From Phyllostachys edulis (lineage: Eukaryota; Streptophyta; Magnoliopsida; Poales; Poaceae), in contig CM070562.1 in the NCBI GenBank assembly GCA_036346405.1, positions 103,130,999 to 103,194,998 on the forward strand: a DNA stretch of 64,000 nt, in the 5' to 3' direction. Below the pieces are notes generated by a model. The model saw only the letters and a program-made list of their open reading frames with translations, made no database searches and was not told where the DNA came from. Shown piece by piece: positions 45,093 to 56,026 of this stretch (its first letter is position 1; each line of letters opens with the position of its first letter). The position numbers and the translations under genes were made by a program.

Positions 45093-45512
45093 TCGCCAGG
45101 TTGCTAGGGCCGGTGGGCTGCCCCTACGACAAGGGGTATGAAGAAAAGCGAGGTTGCCACTGTGGTTATCTCCTCCCAATGTGATCCCACGGGCGTAAGC
45201 TCATGTCTGGATTCTGGCGAAATGAGATGTTTCACATCCAAGCGTGTGGGCCAACACAAGAAAAAGGAGGCTAGAGTAGCACTCGTCGTTGTATCGTGTA
45301 GAACGGTGGATGCACCGTCCGATGGAAAACGTCCATATCGGACATCTGTTTGTGAGTATTACCCTAATCATTTCCGTGTAGCACTGTCTCACATGTACAC
45401 AAATGGTCGTTTGGAACTCCACGTACGTTGACGGGTTCGTCACAACTCACATCTCGAGTATTTGTTGTGGCTCATATTGGAGTACCGACACTCGCTAACA
45501 AATTCTAAACAT
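45093..45512. other. Spacer, nothing recognised
   Basis: One ORF of 97 codons (45138-45431) has no recognisable feature. Confidence 0.4.
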
Positions 45513-45514
45513 TA

Positions 45515-45771
45515 CTCCCTCTGTTCTGCTATATCTGTCTATGATCTTAGATGTATATGTTTTAATATATTTGCCTGTTGAGCAAATCTAAAGTATAGTT
45601 ATTATAATTTTCGCTCTTTCTATCTATTCTTAAATATTTTGAAAGAGGTTAAGTAGTTATGGTATATTATTTAATAGAGGTATGTACGTGTCATTTCTTA
45701 TTAAGTATTTATTAGATTTAGTGTTCTGTGTATATGGTGAGTTGTAGACCCATATAGCGAAACAGATGGAG
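45515..45771. mobile_element. Stowaway MITE, 257 bp
   Basis: The left end is CTCCCTCTGTTCTG and the right end CAGATGGAG, which is inverted CTCCATCTG. TA dinucleotides flank both sides (45513-45514 and 45772-45773). This is the Stowaway signature (Tc1/mariner superfamily). Confidence 0.9.
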
Positions 45772-45773
45772 TA

Positions 45774-46734
45774 GTACAAAATTCTGGAGTACCAGTAATC
45801 GCGATCCTGTGAATCTTAATTGTAAATCCATTGTCACGTAAACTGCATAAAGAGTTCTCTGAAGATTCACGGTACCACGTGATACCGAATCTTGTGCTGT
45901 GAGAAGAAATTAATGGCACGAGTGAGCTATCCGGCATCTTTGGGAGAGTCATGCATGGGCATGGAAGAGAACTTGCCAGTGATGACACGCAATAATAAAC
46001 CTTGAATAACCTCCAAAGAATGATACCTGACCAAACAGGCTTTTCAATTTGTGTAGACACGCCCTTCACCGACAAGCAAGTACTACTTAACTGCTGGAAC
46101 GATCGGCATCTGCCATAAAAGTAGTTAGTTGACATCCACGCAGGCCGGAAGGGAAGGCTGTCTCCAATCTTCGTGTCGGTTTCCGGAACCTAACTCTGCA
46201 ACAGGAGTTCAGCACGAAAAGCATTTTTGTTATTTTTATTTTACGAATGAAAGGCCAATCTCTCCGTTTGGGAGCAATCAGACTTTAAACGTGCGGTCTC
46301 TATCATATCTAGGAGACCACCAGACTAAATCAAAGCCGATAGCTAGTCGCACTTGATGGCATCAGGCCCCGTATCTCAAACTGCTTCACAGCACAACTAC
46401 CGTTTAAATATAGTGAGCACATGCAGTTGCGCAACGATGTGTTGACGGGAATGATACAACTAACCTCTGACTGCAACTAGGCATTGTCCAAAAAAAAATA
46501 AAGGAGAGAGAGAGAGAGAGACGAGAAGCAGCTGCAGCGTGCGCTGTCTGAAGTTGGTTCACACCTACAGTGGATGTTGATTCGGCTCACAATAGAAAAG
46601 GAGCGCAAGGCACCAGCCGATCTCCGCCGAGCTGGTGCTCCCCACCCGAACTGGGACGCAACCGCGAGCAATCCAGCCTACGCCACTGCGAGGCTGCACC
46701 GATCTCGTCTCGACCGGACCCTAGCGGTGGATAT
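45774..46734. other. Spacer, nothing recognised
   Basis: No gene family is seen. A GA microsatellite lies at about 46503-46521. Confidence 0.4.
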
Positions 46735-48010
46735 TGAGATGACTCGACTAAGCTCGGCTCGGTCAAGCTCGTTAAGGAAACGAACTCAGCGTGGCTCAGT
46801 CAAGCTTGTTAAGGAAACGAATTCAGCTCGACTCGTTAAGCTAACGAGTAGAAATGTCAGCTCGGTTCAGCTCGTTCAAACAGCTCGACTCGACTTGTTA
46901 GGCATGTTAAACTTGTTAGTGGATACAAGGAACATGAATTTAAAGCAAAAACTGAACAAGATATAAACGAGAATGCTGAAGAAGAATGACCCTCCATTTC
47001 TCAACTTCTGACTGCACTTTTATGTGCAACAGAACCCGTCTTACAATTATTTCATTTCACTAGAACAATAGATTACCAAAGGTGACGACCAAAATTGAGG
47101 TCAAACTAAACAAGGTAACATGATAATATGTACAATGTACAATATGAAAATGAGCTCATAATTTGTATTCAAACTCAATTCGTAATTTGTTTCCAAGCTC
47201 AATTGCATCCATACAATAACTAGTAAATTATGCTTGAATTTTGGTCACAAGTTCACAAATCACAACCAAAAGTCCGGTTCAAAAATCACAATAACTATAG
47301 TCCACAAGAGTACAAGACCACAAGTACAACCACAAGATCACAAGTTCACAACCAAAAGTCCATAATATAACTTAAAACGGTTCATGACTTCATAGTGCAC
47401 ACTAGACAGTCCCTTTTGTTTACAGAACATGCAACCAATTAAAAGCTATTATTCCTTTATTTTCTTGTGTTGTTTGTTGTGTCAAATATACAACCCTTCT
47501 GGACTCCATGCTCGGTTGTCGATCCGGGGGAGGCCAAATGCGGAGGGCCAGAGGCTAGAGCCGACGCAGGAGGCTGGGTCCAAAGGGGGGAGACCAGATG
47601 CGGAGGGCCAGAGGCCGGAGCCAGAGAAGGAGGCGGAGGAGGCGGGGGGAGTGGAGTGGGGATGCAGAGGGCTGGAGCCAACATAGGCTGGTGGGCGGCA
47701 ACGGTTGTGGGTGCGGGGCAGTAGCCAGCGGCAGCTAGGAGAGCTGGGTCGTGGCGACGTAGGCTAGGGAATAGAGCGGGGACTAGGGGTGCGGTGTGCC
47801 GCGTGTGGGGTGGACTAGGGTTGCGCAGTTGGCAGCCGCGTGGATGGGCTGGACTAGACAATGCAGTACTAGGCTTCTTTTCTAGGTTTGTAAGTTATAA
47901 ACGAGCTGGCTCGAACTCGACTCATTAAGATAATTAGTAGAAATACCAGCTCGGCTCAATTTATTTGTGGCCCGAGCTCAAACCGGGCTAGCTCATAAGT
48001 TTCGAGTTTT
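46735..48010. mobile_element. Probable nonautonomous DNA transposon with CTCG-rich subterminal repeats
   Basis: Clusters of AGCTCGRCTCGTT, CAGCTCGGCTC and related motifs lie near both ends (46735-46915 and 47900-48005). AGTAGAAAT-NCAGCTCGG is repeated at ~46848 and ~47936. Dense short subterminal repeats like this are typical of hAT and CACTA elements. I could not fix the TIRs or a target duplication. A ~72 bp GGGGGAGACCAGATGCGGAG-type unit is tandemly repeated at ~47527-47640. Confidence 0.5.
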
Positions 48011-48696
48011 TTCCATCCGTACCGACCACCAGCATCCCGCAACCTCACCAATTCACCATGCGCACGCGCGTTTGCCCAAACGATCGCGTGGGTTTTTCCG
48101 CTCTCCGCCCCGCTTTTTCAGGGCCTCACGCGGCACACCGAACAACTCACGTAGGCCGCCTAGGGACCATCCGTCCGACGTCTACCCAGATCGTCCGCGC
48201 CGCGCGAGCATGCGCGGCCCGCACCTTCGGCTGCCAAGCCGCGCCGCGTCGTCCGCCTCCTTGCCACGGCAGAAGCCCCGCTACAAGTCGGAGTCGCCCT
48301 CCTGTTACTCAAGCCTGGGTCGCCAACTTGTGCCAGGCCACCAACTACGACCCTTCCTAGGGCCGAACGGCCGCCTGCTGGGAAGGGCAGCGCAATCTGG
48401 TGGACCGCATCCTCACCAACCCACGTCGGCGAGCATAGCTGCTTGCTCGTTTGTTTTCAGCATGGGGTGCCTGGGCTTCATGGGGAATATGGGATGAAAG
48501 GCTCGAGCCCAGGAACACGGCGGTTTTGTTTTGTTTTTCTTTTTCCATTTTCCAGTTAACAAGGTCGGGAAGAACTAGGAAGAATGTTGGATTGTAACAA
48601 CATATGGGTTCTATAGGCTACAGCAGTTGAATAATTCAACCACGGAACCCAATATGCTACTACATTTACTCTTAAGTAACGATTGATCCTGACTGT
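48011..48696. other. GC-rich stretch with unassigned ORFs
   Basis: A 176-codon plus-strand ORF (47967-48497) is Arg-, Pro- and Ser-rich and shows no motif. The base composition is unlike the flanks. It could be a captured gene piece or chance. Confidence 0.3.
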
Positions 48697-48705
48697 TAGA
48701 TATAA

Positions 48706-49332
48706 GGGAGCAACTACGGCTCGGACGTCGTACGATCCGGATCCGCTGCAACACCTAATAAAGAGCACTGCAACATTTTCTTCCTCTTATTGCAACATAT
48801 CAAATACTCGTATGCAACATTACTTCAAAATAAATCTCAGGGTCAAACAAACAAACAATTTCAGAATCAAACGACGTAAAAACTTTCTCATAATCAAACA
48901 CGCACAACATCTGGAGGACACCTGCATATCAAAAAAAAAAAGATGTAACATCTCAGAAATTCGTATGCAACATTTTTTTCTCCCTATGCAACATTTTTAT
49001 TTCACGGTTGCAACATTGCGCACATATCAAAAACTCACTCCGGCCGGAGCAGTTGCCTCCTGGCGGCTTCCTGCCAGCCAAGCTGGCCGCCGTCGGGGAC
49101 GGGGACGCATCTAGCGGTAGCGGCGGGCAAAGGGCGACGCAAGTGTTGGGCTGGGGCGAATGGCTCGTGCTCGTGTAGTGGGGAGAAGGGGACGGGAGAG
49201 GAAAGCAGTAGGGATAAGCGAACAGAAGAGAGTTTCAGTGGATAAGAAACGAGTGGTGCTTAAGTGAAGTGAATAGTAGATACGTGTCCGGATAAATATC
49301 TCACACCGAACGTATGGGTGGTACTGTATCCC
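48706..49332. mobile_element. Small Mutator-like MITE, 627 bp, with 9 bp TSD
   Basis: The identical 9-mers TAGATATAA lie at 48697-48705 and 49333-49341. Ends are GGGAGCAACTACGG and, inverted, GGGATACAGTACCACC, so the TIRs are short and imperfect. TGCAACATTT is repeated at least seven times in the left half. There is no transposase. A 9 bp duplication points to the Mutator superfamily. Confidence 0.75.
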
Positions 49333-49341
49333 TAGATATAA

Positions 49342-49823
49342 ATCTGATCTGCGTTTCAATCAGAGTATACTTCATGCTTTGTAGGCCGCCATGCTAGTAG
49401 CTGGCCGCCTGCTGACTCATTTCTGCATGGCTGTTCTTATCCTTCGACTGTACTACGTACAATGGTATAAATTCGGTAAATTTAGCTGAGCAGCTAGCTT
49501 AGGGGTAAAGCTAGGCAGCAGCCTGCAGGTACGTATATATACGCTTCATTTTACTCAGAAAGCGACGGTCGCACGTGCATGACTTTCTCTGCCTCCTACA
49601 ATGTAAGTGCGACATTAAAATACCACCGCAAAATTTCATCGGTTTGAGTTTTTCGTGTGTGCAGGTCTATGTTTATCTCAATACTCGCGTAGCAAGAGTT
49701 CAACACAAGTCAATTAGTAGTGTCACTCATGCATTGCATGACGTGTCTTAGTACCTGTCATCCACGTGGTCTATATGAGCTGTGGAGTGTGGCACATGCA
49801 TGCATCTACTTTTGCAAGGCGTC
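49342..49823. other. Spacer, nothing recognised
   Basis: No gene or repeat ends are seen. Confidence 0.4.
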
Positions 49824-49828
49824 AACCG

Positions 49829-50015
49829 TGTTAGCGCATCTTATTTCCTTCCTGCACACGCTGCTTAGAGGTAGCGATCTTATCTTTCCTTTTGTAAAGA
49901 TTTGGTTGTTGTAACCTCCTGCGTATTCGGTTTGTACTATTATTGCTCATCCGGCAATATGTATGAATCCACCTCGGCCTGTTTTACCGTGTGGTGTGCT
50001 TTCCAAACTCTTTCG
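49829..50015 (+). repeat. Copia 5' LTR
   Basis: It starts TGTTAGCGCATC and ends CTCTTTCG (CG where CA is expected, another CpG-type change). It shares AAAGATTTGGTTGTTGTAAC with the 3' LTR, and both are 187 bp. A degenerate primer site, TGGTATTAGCC, follows at 50016-50026. Confidence 0.9.
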
Positions 50016-50463
50016 TGGTATTAGCCTAAACCGATTTATACTAAACTCCTACCGCATCACGACAACTCCCGGCGCCGAGTCCTCCATCAGAGGCGCCATT
50101 GTTAACTCCACCTCACCTTACTACTACAGAAAAAATCTTCACAGACTGTTCAAAAACGTCATTACAGACGATTTTGTGAGCCATCTGAGTTTATAGGTCA
50201 GTGATGACATGAGATATGGTTTTTGTCTATGATAAGCAATTATGATAGTTTTTTCAATTGCAAAAAAAAAAACAGATTTTGAGCCAAACCAATCAATTGT
50301 TGGACAGTAGTTTCCATATGCAACCTCTAGCAAGACAACTAAAATCCAATAAAAATTCTGATGGCAAACACATTATAGGATAGGGAAACGAAAAGGTTTC
50401 ATAACGTCTCCTCTGAATGGGAAAAAAGAATAAAGTTATAAAGTTAAACTAGCTAGAAACCAT

Positions 50464-50780
50464 CTATGCCTCCAAGCTCCTGAAGAACTCATCGGCTTCT
50501 TGGATTGGTCTTGTAAGCTCTTCTCTGTACCTCACCAGCATATCACAAGATGTTCTTGCATGTCGTCGAGTTCGACTCAAGCTCGTCAGCAAGGAGAGAC
50601 GACTGAAAACCTCCGGCGGCGTTCCGACCTTAGGTAACACAAAATTAAGATAATTTTCTTTACAATAAACAACCAAAAAATTGTGTATGTTTTGGGGATG
50701 TACACGTACCTTTCGGCAGTCTGCCTCCTGCGGCAGACAAGGAGCTCCTCCGCATCCCTCCTCCTCCTCGTTGGCGGCTG
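50464..50780 (-). pseudogene. Captured KNOX homeobox gene fragment (two exons and intron)
   Basis: On the minus strand an exon ends at 50710 with codons for D-C-R-K before GTACGT. An 81 bp intron follows (50709-50629, acceptor CCTAAG), and the next exon opens VGTPPEVFSRL. It continues to MLVRYREELTRPIQEADEFF and stops after RSLEA. KNOX proteins have DCQK|VGAPPEV at this exon boundary and the EELTRPxQEAxEF motif at the end of the KNOX2 domain, so both sequence and intron position match class I KNOX genes (shoot-meristem regulators). The ELK and homeodomain regions are absent, and a stretch within KNOX2 is shortened. It lies between CACTA ends, so it is inferred to be transduplicated. Confidence 0.78.
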
Positions 50781-51235
50781 TGTCTTCTCGCCGAACCGCG
50801 ATGGGGAATCGAGGGTGGTCGCTGGAGCTCGGCGTGGGGAGGGGAGAGGGAGAGACTGATGGAAGACAAAGCTGGGGTGGCTATAATATATAAGGACAGC
50901 GCCAAAATATTTTGCCTCTCGCGCACGCATTAAAATTTTTTTGAAATCCCGCGTTGCAAATCACAGAAGGTTTCATACAAAAACCGTCTGTGATGACATA
51001 TCATAGACGGTTCGTGATACGAACTGTCTGTGATAAGTATCTCATCACAGACGGTTCTTAATACGAACCATCCGTGATAAGTATCTCATCACAGACGGTT
51101 TGTATTAAAAACCGTCTATGATTTTACCATACTTGAAATCACTAACTCTCTGAATTTGCCATGGCTTGAAATGCCTAAGTGTCTGATTTTACTATGGCTT
51201 AGAATTTTCTTACTCTCGGATTTTACCATGGCTTA

Positions 51236-51424
51236 GGATCCTCTGTCGTGCCCCTGCCATGGCAGCCAATCCTCTACCGCGGCCCTGCCGTGGAAGCCAA
51301 TCCTCTGCCGCGCCCCTGCCGTGGCACACAATCCTCTATCGTGCCCCTGCCATGGCACACAATCCTCTGCTGTGGCAGCCAATCCTCTGCCATGGCACAC
51401 AATCCCCTGCCGTGGCACACAATT
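51236..51424. repeat. CCATGG-rich minisatellite inside the CACTA element
   Basis: Units such as CCTCTGCCGTGGCACACAAT and CCCCTGCCATGGCAGCCAAT repeat about eight times. Inverted flanks containing ATCACTAACTCTCT and its complement AGAGAGTTAGTGAT (near 51148 and 51424) could fold the array into a stem-loop. Confidence 0.75.
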
Positions 51425-51727
51425 AGAGAGTTAGTGATTTCAAGCATGGTAAAATCAAAGAGTCAGTGATTTCAAGCCATGGTAAAATCAGAAATACTTA
51501 TCACAGACGGTTTTTAATACAAACCATTTGTGATGAGGACGGTAAGTCACAGACGGTTCGTGTTGAAAACCGTCTGTCATATTACTTCTTCACAAACGGT
51601 TTTTAGCGCAGCCAGTAACACAGACGGTCGCTAAACCAAAATTGTTTATGATTGTATTTAATACAGACGGTTTTGGTGAACCGTCTGTAATGAGATGTCT
51701 AGTATTAGCCTTTTTGTAGTAGTGCCT

Positions 51728-52662
51728 CCTTCCACGGTCGCCATCGCCTCTGTCATGTCATCGGCTTCTCAGGCCATCAACGTGGCTAGCATTCATACTC
51801 ACATCCCTGTGAGTCTCGACTTTCAGGCTTCGAATTACACCAAATGGCGCACATTCTTCCTGACCATGGTTGGCAAATTCGGCCTCCTCTCCCACGTTGA
51901 TGGCACACTGGTGCAACCCGATGATCAAGCTTGGGTACAGCAGGACTTCATCGTCCTTATTTGGTTGTACAACTCCATCTTCGACGAGATTCTCGATGTC
52001 TCCATGGAACCTGATCAGATAGCCCGTGACTTGTGGGTTCGTGTCGAAGCTCTTTTTCGTGACAACCAGGAGACTCGCGCCATCTACCTCGAAGGTGAGT
52101 TCTCCAACCTCGTCCAAGGCGATCTTTCCATCACGGCCTACTGTAAGCGCCTGAAGACGGTGGCCGACACCCTACGTGATGTCGGTCAACCCGTTTCTAA
52201 TCGTCGCCTCGTCCTCAACTTGCTGCGTGGACTGAGCGAACGCTTCTCCACCACCGCCACGATCATCGCTATGCACGTTCCCTTTCCTGACTTCATCATC
52301 ATTTGTTCCCTACTTCTTCTCCAGGAGATGCGCGCCGCCAACGAGAGTAAACTCACTGCCGCCATAGCTCTCCTATCTACGACATCGACTGCTGTCCCCA
52401 GTCACTCTTCTTGTAGTGACCCCTCTTGCCACGGAGAACAACATGGTGGCTGCATCGACAACTCCTCCCATGGCCACCCCCAAAGGCCATAAGAAGAACA
52501 AGCCCAAAGGAAAGAACAGTGGCGATCGCGTCCACAACATGTCCACGCCAACCCCCTCCGGTCCATGGGTCTGTTTCAACCCCTAGGTCAACCCCGGGCA
52601 GACTTGGTCCCCCGCATGACGTCCGTCCGGTGGTGCTGGTCTCCTCGGTGCTCCTCTGCAAC
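51728..52662 (+). pseudogene. Copia gag
   Basis: The open frame from the CACTA border to 52492 includes a UBN2-type gag: SLDFQASNYTKWRTFF, RDLWVRVEALFRDNQETRAI and GDLSITAYCKRLK. ATG 51752 (MSSASQ) is a possible start, although the original start probably lay before the CACTA insertion near 50050. After 52492 the frame shifts and a Lys-rich segment with stops follows. No CCHC knuckle is clear. Confidence 0.85.
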
Positions 52663-52968
52663 TAGACCTATTCAAACATCGGGCTGGGCTGGGGCGGGCT
52701 TCGGGATGGGCCTAAAAAGCTCTGTCTAGAACTAGCAGTTCGAGCTCAAATTGGCCGAAAAAATACAATTTCCATTTAAAAAGTATTCCTTTAATTATTT
52801 TTTGGAATAAAAATAATGTTTAATTCATTTTGAGCATAAAAAAAAGTTTTTTATCATTTTAATTGCATTTCACCGGGCTTTCGGGCAGGAATTCAAGTCC
52901 CGAGCCCAGCTCGAACCGGCACAGGCTCAGGCCAGGCCGCTGGACCGGGCCACCCGTGAACAGGTCTA
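52663..52968. mobile_element. hAT-type MITE, 306 bp
   Basis: The left end is TAGACCTATTCAAACATCGGG and the inverted right end TAGACCTGTTCACGGGTGG, with GGGC-rich subterminal sequence on both sides and an AT-rich middle. I could not match an 8 bp target duplication, so the superfamily rests on the ends alone. Confidence 0.72.
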
Positions 52969-53169
52969 CCACCCCCGCAAGCCTACAACGTCATGCTCGC
53001 ACCACCGACCACATCGTCCCCTACTTGGGATCAGTCGGCCCTCATTGCCGCCATGAACAACTTCTCAATGCAAGTTCCGGGAGGTTGGATCATGGACTCT
53101 AGTGCCACGTCCCACATGAGCTCCGATGATGGTACACTCTCCTTTACCGCCCCTCCTCCCTTTCGCCCT
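52969..53169 (+). pseudogene. Copia protease start
   Basis: GGWIMDSSATSHMSSDDG is the copia protease active site, with DSS in place of DSG. The reading stops at the solo-LTR insertion and continues after it in copia sequence (HVTV and so on, from 54274). Confidence 0.8.
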
Positions 53170-54004
53170 TGACGAGGATCTAATAATCCTCAAATTATTT
53201 ATTTGCAATATTTAATTATGGATGGTAATATCTCTTATACAACATTCAAAGGTACCCCTCAATATAAACAATGAGAGAGATCATAAACACCTAGTGGTCA
53301 TGAGCTATTCTACGACTACCCTATATAGTCGTAAGTCATCCTACTACTGCCCCATAGTCGTAAATTCTTCTACGACCACCTATTGATCATAAGTCCTACT
53401 ACGATCACATATTGATCGTAAATCCTACTACGATCACCTCATGGTCGTAAGCTTTACTACGACTAAGTCATTTATGACCACCCTATGGTCGATAAAGCCT
53501 ACAGGCATGTGGGCCCAATCGACTAGAGACATTTGTGCGTTGTGTTTAATACACGTAGTAGTTAATATGTGCCATTATTCCTTGAGATAATTGTGCATAT
53601 TAAATCTCTATATCTGACATAACCGGAAGGCAACACAGGGGGATATGTCTATGATAATAACCACCCTTAAACATGCGCATTGCATCAAACAACAAGGTGC
53701 CTCTTGACGTCGATAACTGCCACCCCTCCATGCGCTATGTAAGGAGTAAAGTCGGTTGACAGAGAAAGGGAGCGAGAGATTCAACAGCTACAACAAGAGA
53801 CAGAACTCAAAAGTCATCAAGCCCTAGTTTTAGTGACTTCCTCCCTACTGTAAACACAATCAATAGAGTAACACAGGAATAGAGTTATTATTCTCTCAAG
53901 AGAAGACTTGAACATGTATACATTTTTCGTGTCTTTTTCTATATGGTTTCACTCTAGGAGAGCCCCCAACATTCATTCATAAGATTGATACTAGAATATC
54001 AACA
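53170..54004 (+). repeat. Solo LTR, 835 bp, with TACGAC repeat array
   Basis: It begins TGACGAGGATCTAATAATC and ends TATCAACA. Flanking 5-mers are GCCCT (53165-53169) and CCCCT (54005-54009). Taking it out restores copia protease reading across the site. It is closely related to 60189-61001. Between 53306 and 53495 CTACGACTACC and TAGTCGTAAGT motifs alternate, giving many small hairpins. Confidence 0.82.
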
Positions 54005-54014
54005 CCCCTCATGT

Positions 54015-54165
54015 CAGGGGTGGAGCTGGGCCTCGGGCCTCTCGGGCCAGCCAAAAAACACCAGCCAAAAAAAAACAAAACGTGAAATCTCTGTGTAAAT
54101 TGATATTTCGGCTAGAATCAAGCTGGGCCGGCCCGAGGCGTCGGGCCGGGCTGGCTCCGCCCCTG
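54015..54165. mobile_element. CAG-type MITE, 151 bp, with perfect 8 bp TSD
   Basis: The left end is CAGGGGTGGAGCTGGGCC and the inverted right end CAGGGGCGGAGCCAGCCC. Target duplications CCTCATGT are identical at 54007-54014 and 54166-54173. The ends are the same type as the element at 11814, supporting hAT membership. Confidence 0.93.
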
Positions 54166-54173
54166 CCTCATGT

Positions 54174-54273
54174 AGAAGGCCTAAACCTACCCGTGTCTTT
54201 TTTCTGTGTGGTTTCACTCTAGGAGAGCCCACAACATTCATTCATAAGAACGATAATAGAACATCGAAACCCC
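54174..54273 (+). repeat. Duplicated LTR tail plus flank
   Basis: AGAAG followed by the last ~100 bp of the solo LTR (GGTTTCACTCTAGGAGAGCCC, ACATTCATTCATAAG) and CCCCTCATGT repeats the sequence just before the MITE (53901-54014). It looks like a tandem duplication of the LTR end with adjoining copia bases. The MITE now separates the copies. Confidence 0.8.
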
Positions 54274-56021
54274 TCATGTCACTGTCGAAAAACGACACCA
54301 CCGTTCCCATCTCCCATACTAGTCATGGCATTCTGCCCATGCCATCCACTTCCTTTCTTATCGATGACGTTCTCGTTGTTCTCTCTCTCGTCAAAAACTT
54401 AATCTCCATCTGTAGATTCACAAAAAGATTATTCTTGTTTAATTGAGTTCGACCCTTTTGGATTCTTTGTCAAGGACCTACAAACCAGGAGAGAGACGCT
54501 TCGCTACAATAGCTCCAAGGATCTCTACACAACCTGCCCCTAAGTGCCTGCAACCTCCTCTCAAGCGTTCCTTTCCACGACAGCTCTCGACCTTCTTTGG
54601 CATCGCTGGCTTGGCCACCCTGGTCGGGACGTCATGACATCCCTCCGGAAGTCATCTACTATCTCCACCACTCAAACAAACAGCCTACTTGCCACGCATG
54701 TCAGCTCGGCAAGCATACCCATCTGTCGTTTACTAGTTCAAAGTCCTTTTCCACTATTCCTTTTCAATTAGTTCATTGTGATCTATGGACCTCTCCTGTG
54801 TTAAGCCCCTCCGACTATCAATGTTACCTTGTTATTCTCGATGACTTCTCTCATTTTTGCTGGACTTTTCCTCTCCGCTCTAAAACTGATGTTCGCGCCA
54901 CTATTGTCTCTTTTCACGCTTATGTTCACACACAATTTCAGTGTTCTCTCCAGTCGATCCAAACCGACAATGGGAAAGAATTTGTAACAAACTCTCCCTG
55001 GATTTCTTTTGAAACCACAGCATTCACCTTAGATTGCTGTGTCCATACATGTCTCCACAAAATGGGAAAGTTGAGCGTGTTCTTCGCACCCTCAACAACA
55101 TCGTATGCACACTGTTGTTTCAAGCCAACATGCCTTCATCTTATTGGGCCGAAGCTCTCACCACAACTACTATATCCTCAATCATCGGCCTTCCAAACCG
55201 ACAGCCTCCATCACACCATTTGAGCTTCTTCACAGCCGTCCACCCTCCTACGTTGATTTACGTGTTTTTGGATGTCTTTGTTACCCTAACCTCGCCTCTA
55301 CTACCCCACATAAACTCGCTCCTCGTTCCACTGTGTGTGTCTTCCTTGGCTACCCTAGCTCTCACAAAGGCTACCGTTGCCTCGACCTTGCCTCACGGCG
55401 GGTCATCATCTTGCGACATGTTGTTTTTTATGAGTCGGTCTTCCCTTTCTCCTCCATTGAAGTATTGCTTGCACCTACCTCACTTGATTCTCCTTGATCT
55501 CGTGAGCACTACCTCTGCTCCACCTCCTTGTGTACCGCACATCATTGCCGCACCACCGCTTTCTCCTGTCGCGGCATGTCTTACGCCCGCCGCGGCAACC
55601 CTATCTTCTGCCACACACCCTGCTGCAACAAGCGATTCCCCTGCCACGACAAGAGATCCCACTGTTGCAGCAAGCCCTCATCTTTTCCCTGCCGCATCAC
55701 CTGTTCCCCCTGCCACGGCCAGCGCCTCCACTGCCACGGCAAGCAACTCTTCGAACACGCCTCTCCCTGCTGCTTTGGCTCGACAAACACCTAGACCCCA
55801 TCATATGGTCACTCATACTAAGTCCAGTATTGTTATTCCTCTGGAGAAACTAAACCTTTCGATTACTTATCCTGCAATTTCTCCGATTCCAATAAACATA
55901 TTGCACTGCACTTGCCGATCCTCATTGGCGTCAAGCCATGTCCGACGAGTACACGACGCTCGTTGATAACCACACATGGTCTCTGGTTCCTCACCCCCTA
56001 TAGTTCCAATGTTGTCTCTAG
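54274..56021 (+). pseudogene. Copia integrase (fragmented)
   Basis: The frame shifts repeatedly, but the blocks are in order: DDVLVVLSLVKNLISI, LWHRWLGHPGRD and CHACQLGKHT (zinc finger), HCDLWTSP, QTDNGKEF, SPQNGKVERVLR (all three catalytic acids visible), and VFLGYPSSHKGYRCLDL. A long Ser/Thr/Ala/Pro-rich linker with CHGKQ- or ATAT-type repeats follows (55500-55800). The reading then reaches TWSLVPHP, the start of the reverse transcriptase, before the next insertion. Confidence 0.85.
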
Positions 56022-56026
56022 AAAGT

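Larger units (their letters stand above)
50119..51724. mobile_element. Nonautonomous CACTA element with captured gene fragment
   Basis: The ends are TACTACTACAGAAAAA and, inverted, CACTACTACAAAAAGG (the left CACTA has decayed to TACTA). The 3 bp duplication CCT lies at 50116-50118 and 51725-51727. Subterminal arrays of TCACAGACGGTT and its inverse occur at 50150-50215, 50960-51125 and 51495-51690. No transposase is present. Its interior holds KNOX exons on the minus strand and a CCATGG-rich minisatellite. Confidence 0.93.

Noticed and set aside
47429..47861. Pro-rich ORFs on both strands
   Set aside because: They are produced by a ~72 bp GC-rich tandem repeat inside a transposon-like block.
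51236..51424. CCATGG repeats considered as a gene for a repetitive protein
   Set aside because: Units are not multiples of three, frames are short, and the array lies inside a CACTA element.
53306..53495. Alternating short repeats considered as a CRISPR-like array
   Set aside because: The motifs are short, irregular and inside a plant LTR. There are no cas genes and no uniform repeat-spacer pattern.
54005..54016. CCCCTCATGTCA considered as the true 3' end of the LTR at 53170
   Set aside because: CATGTCACTGTC continues the copia protease reading in frame with the part before the LTR, and the 5 bp duplications fit an LTR end at 54004. The resemblance to 61002-61015 is coincidental.
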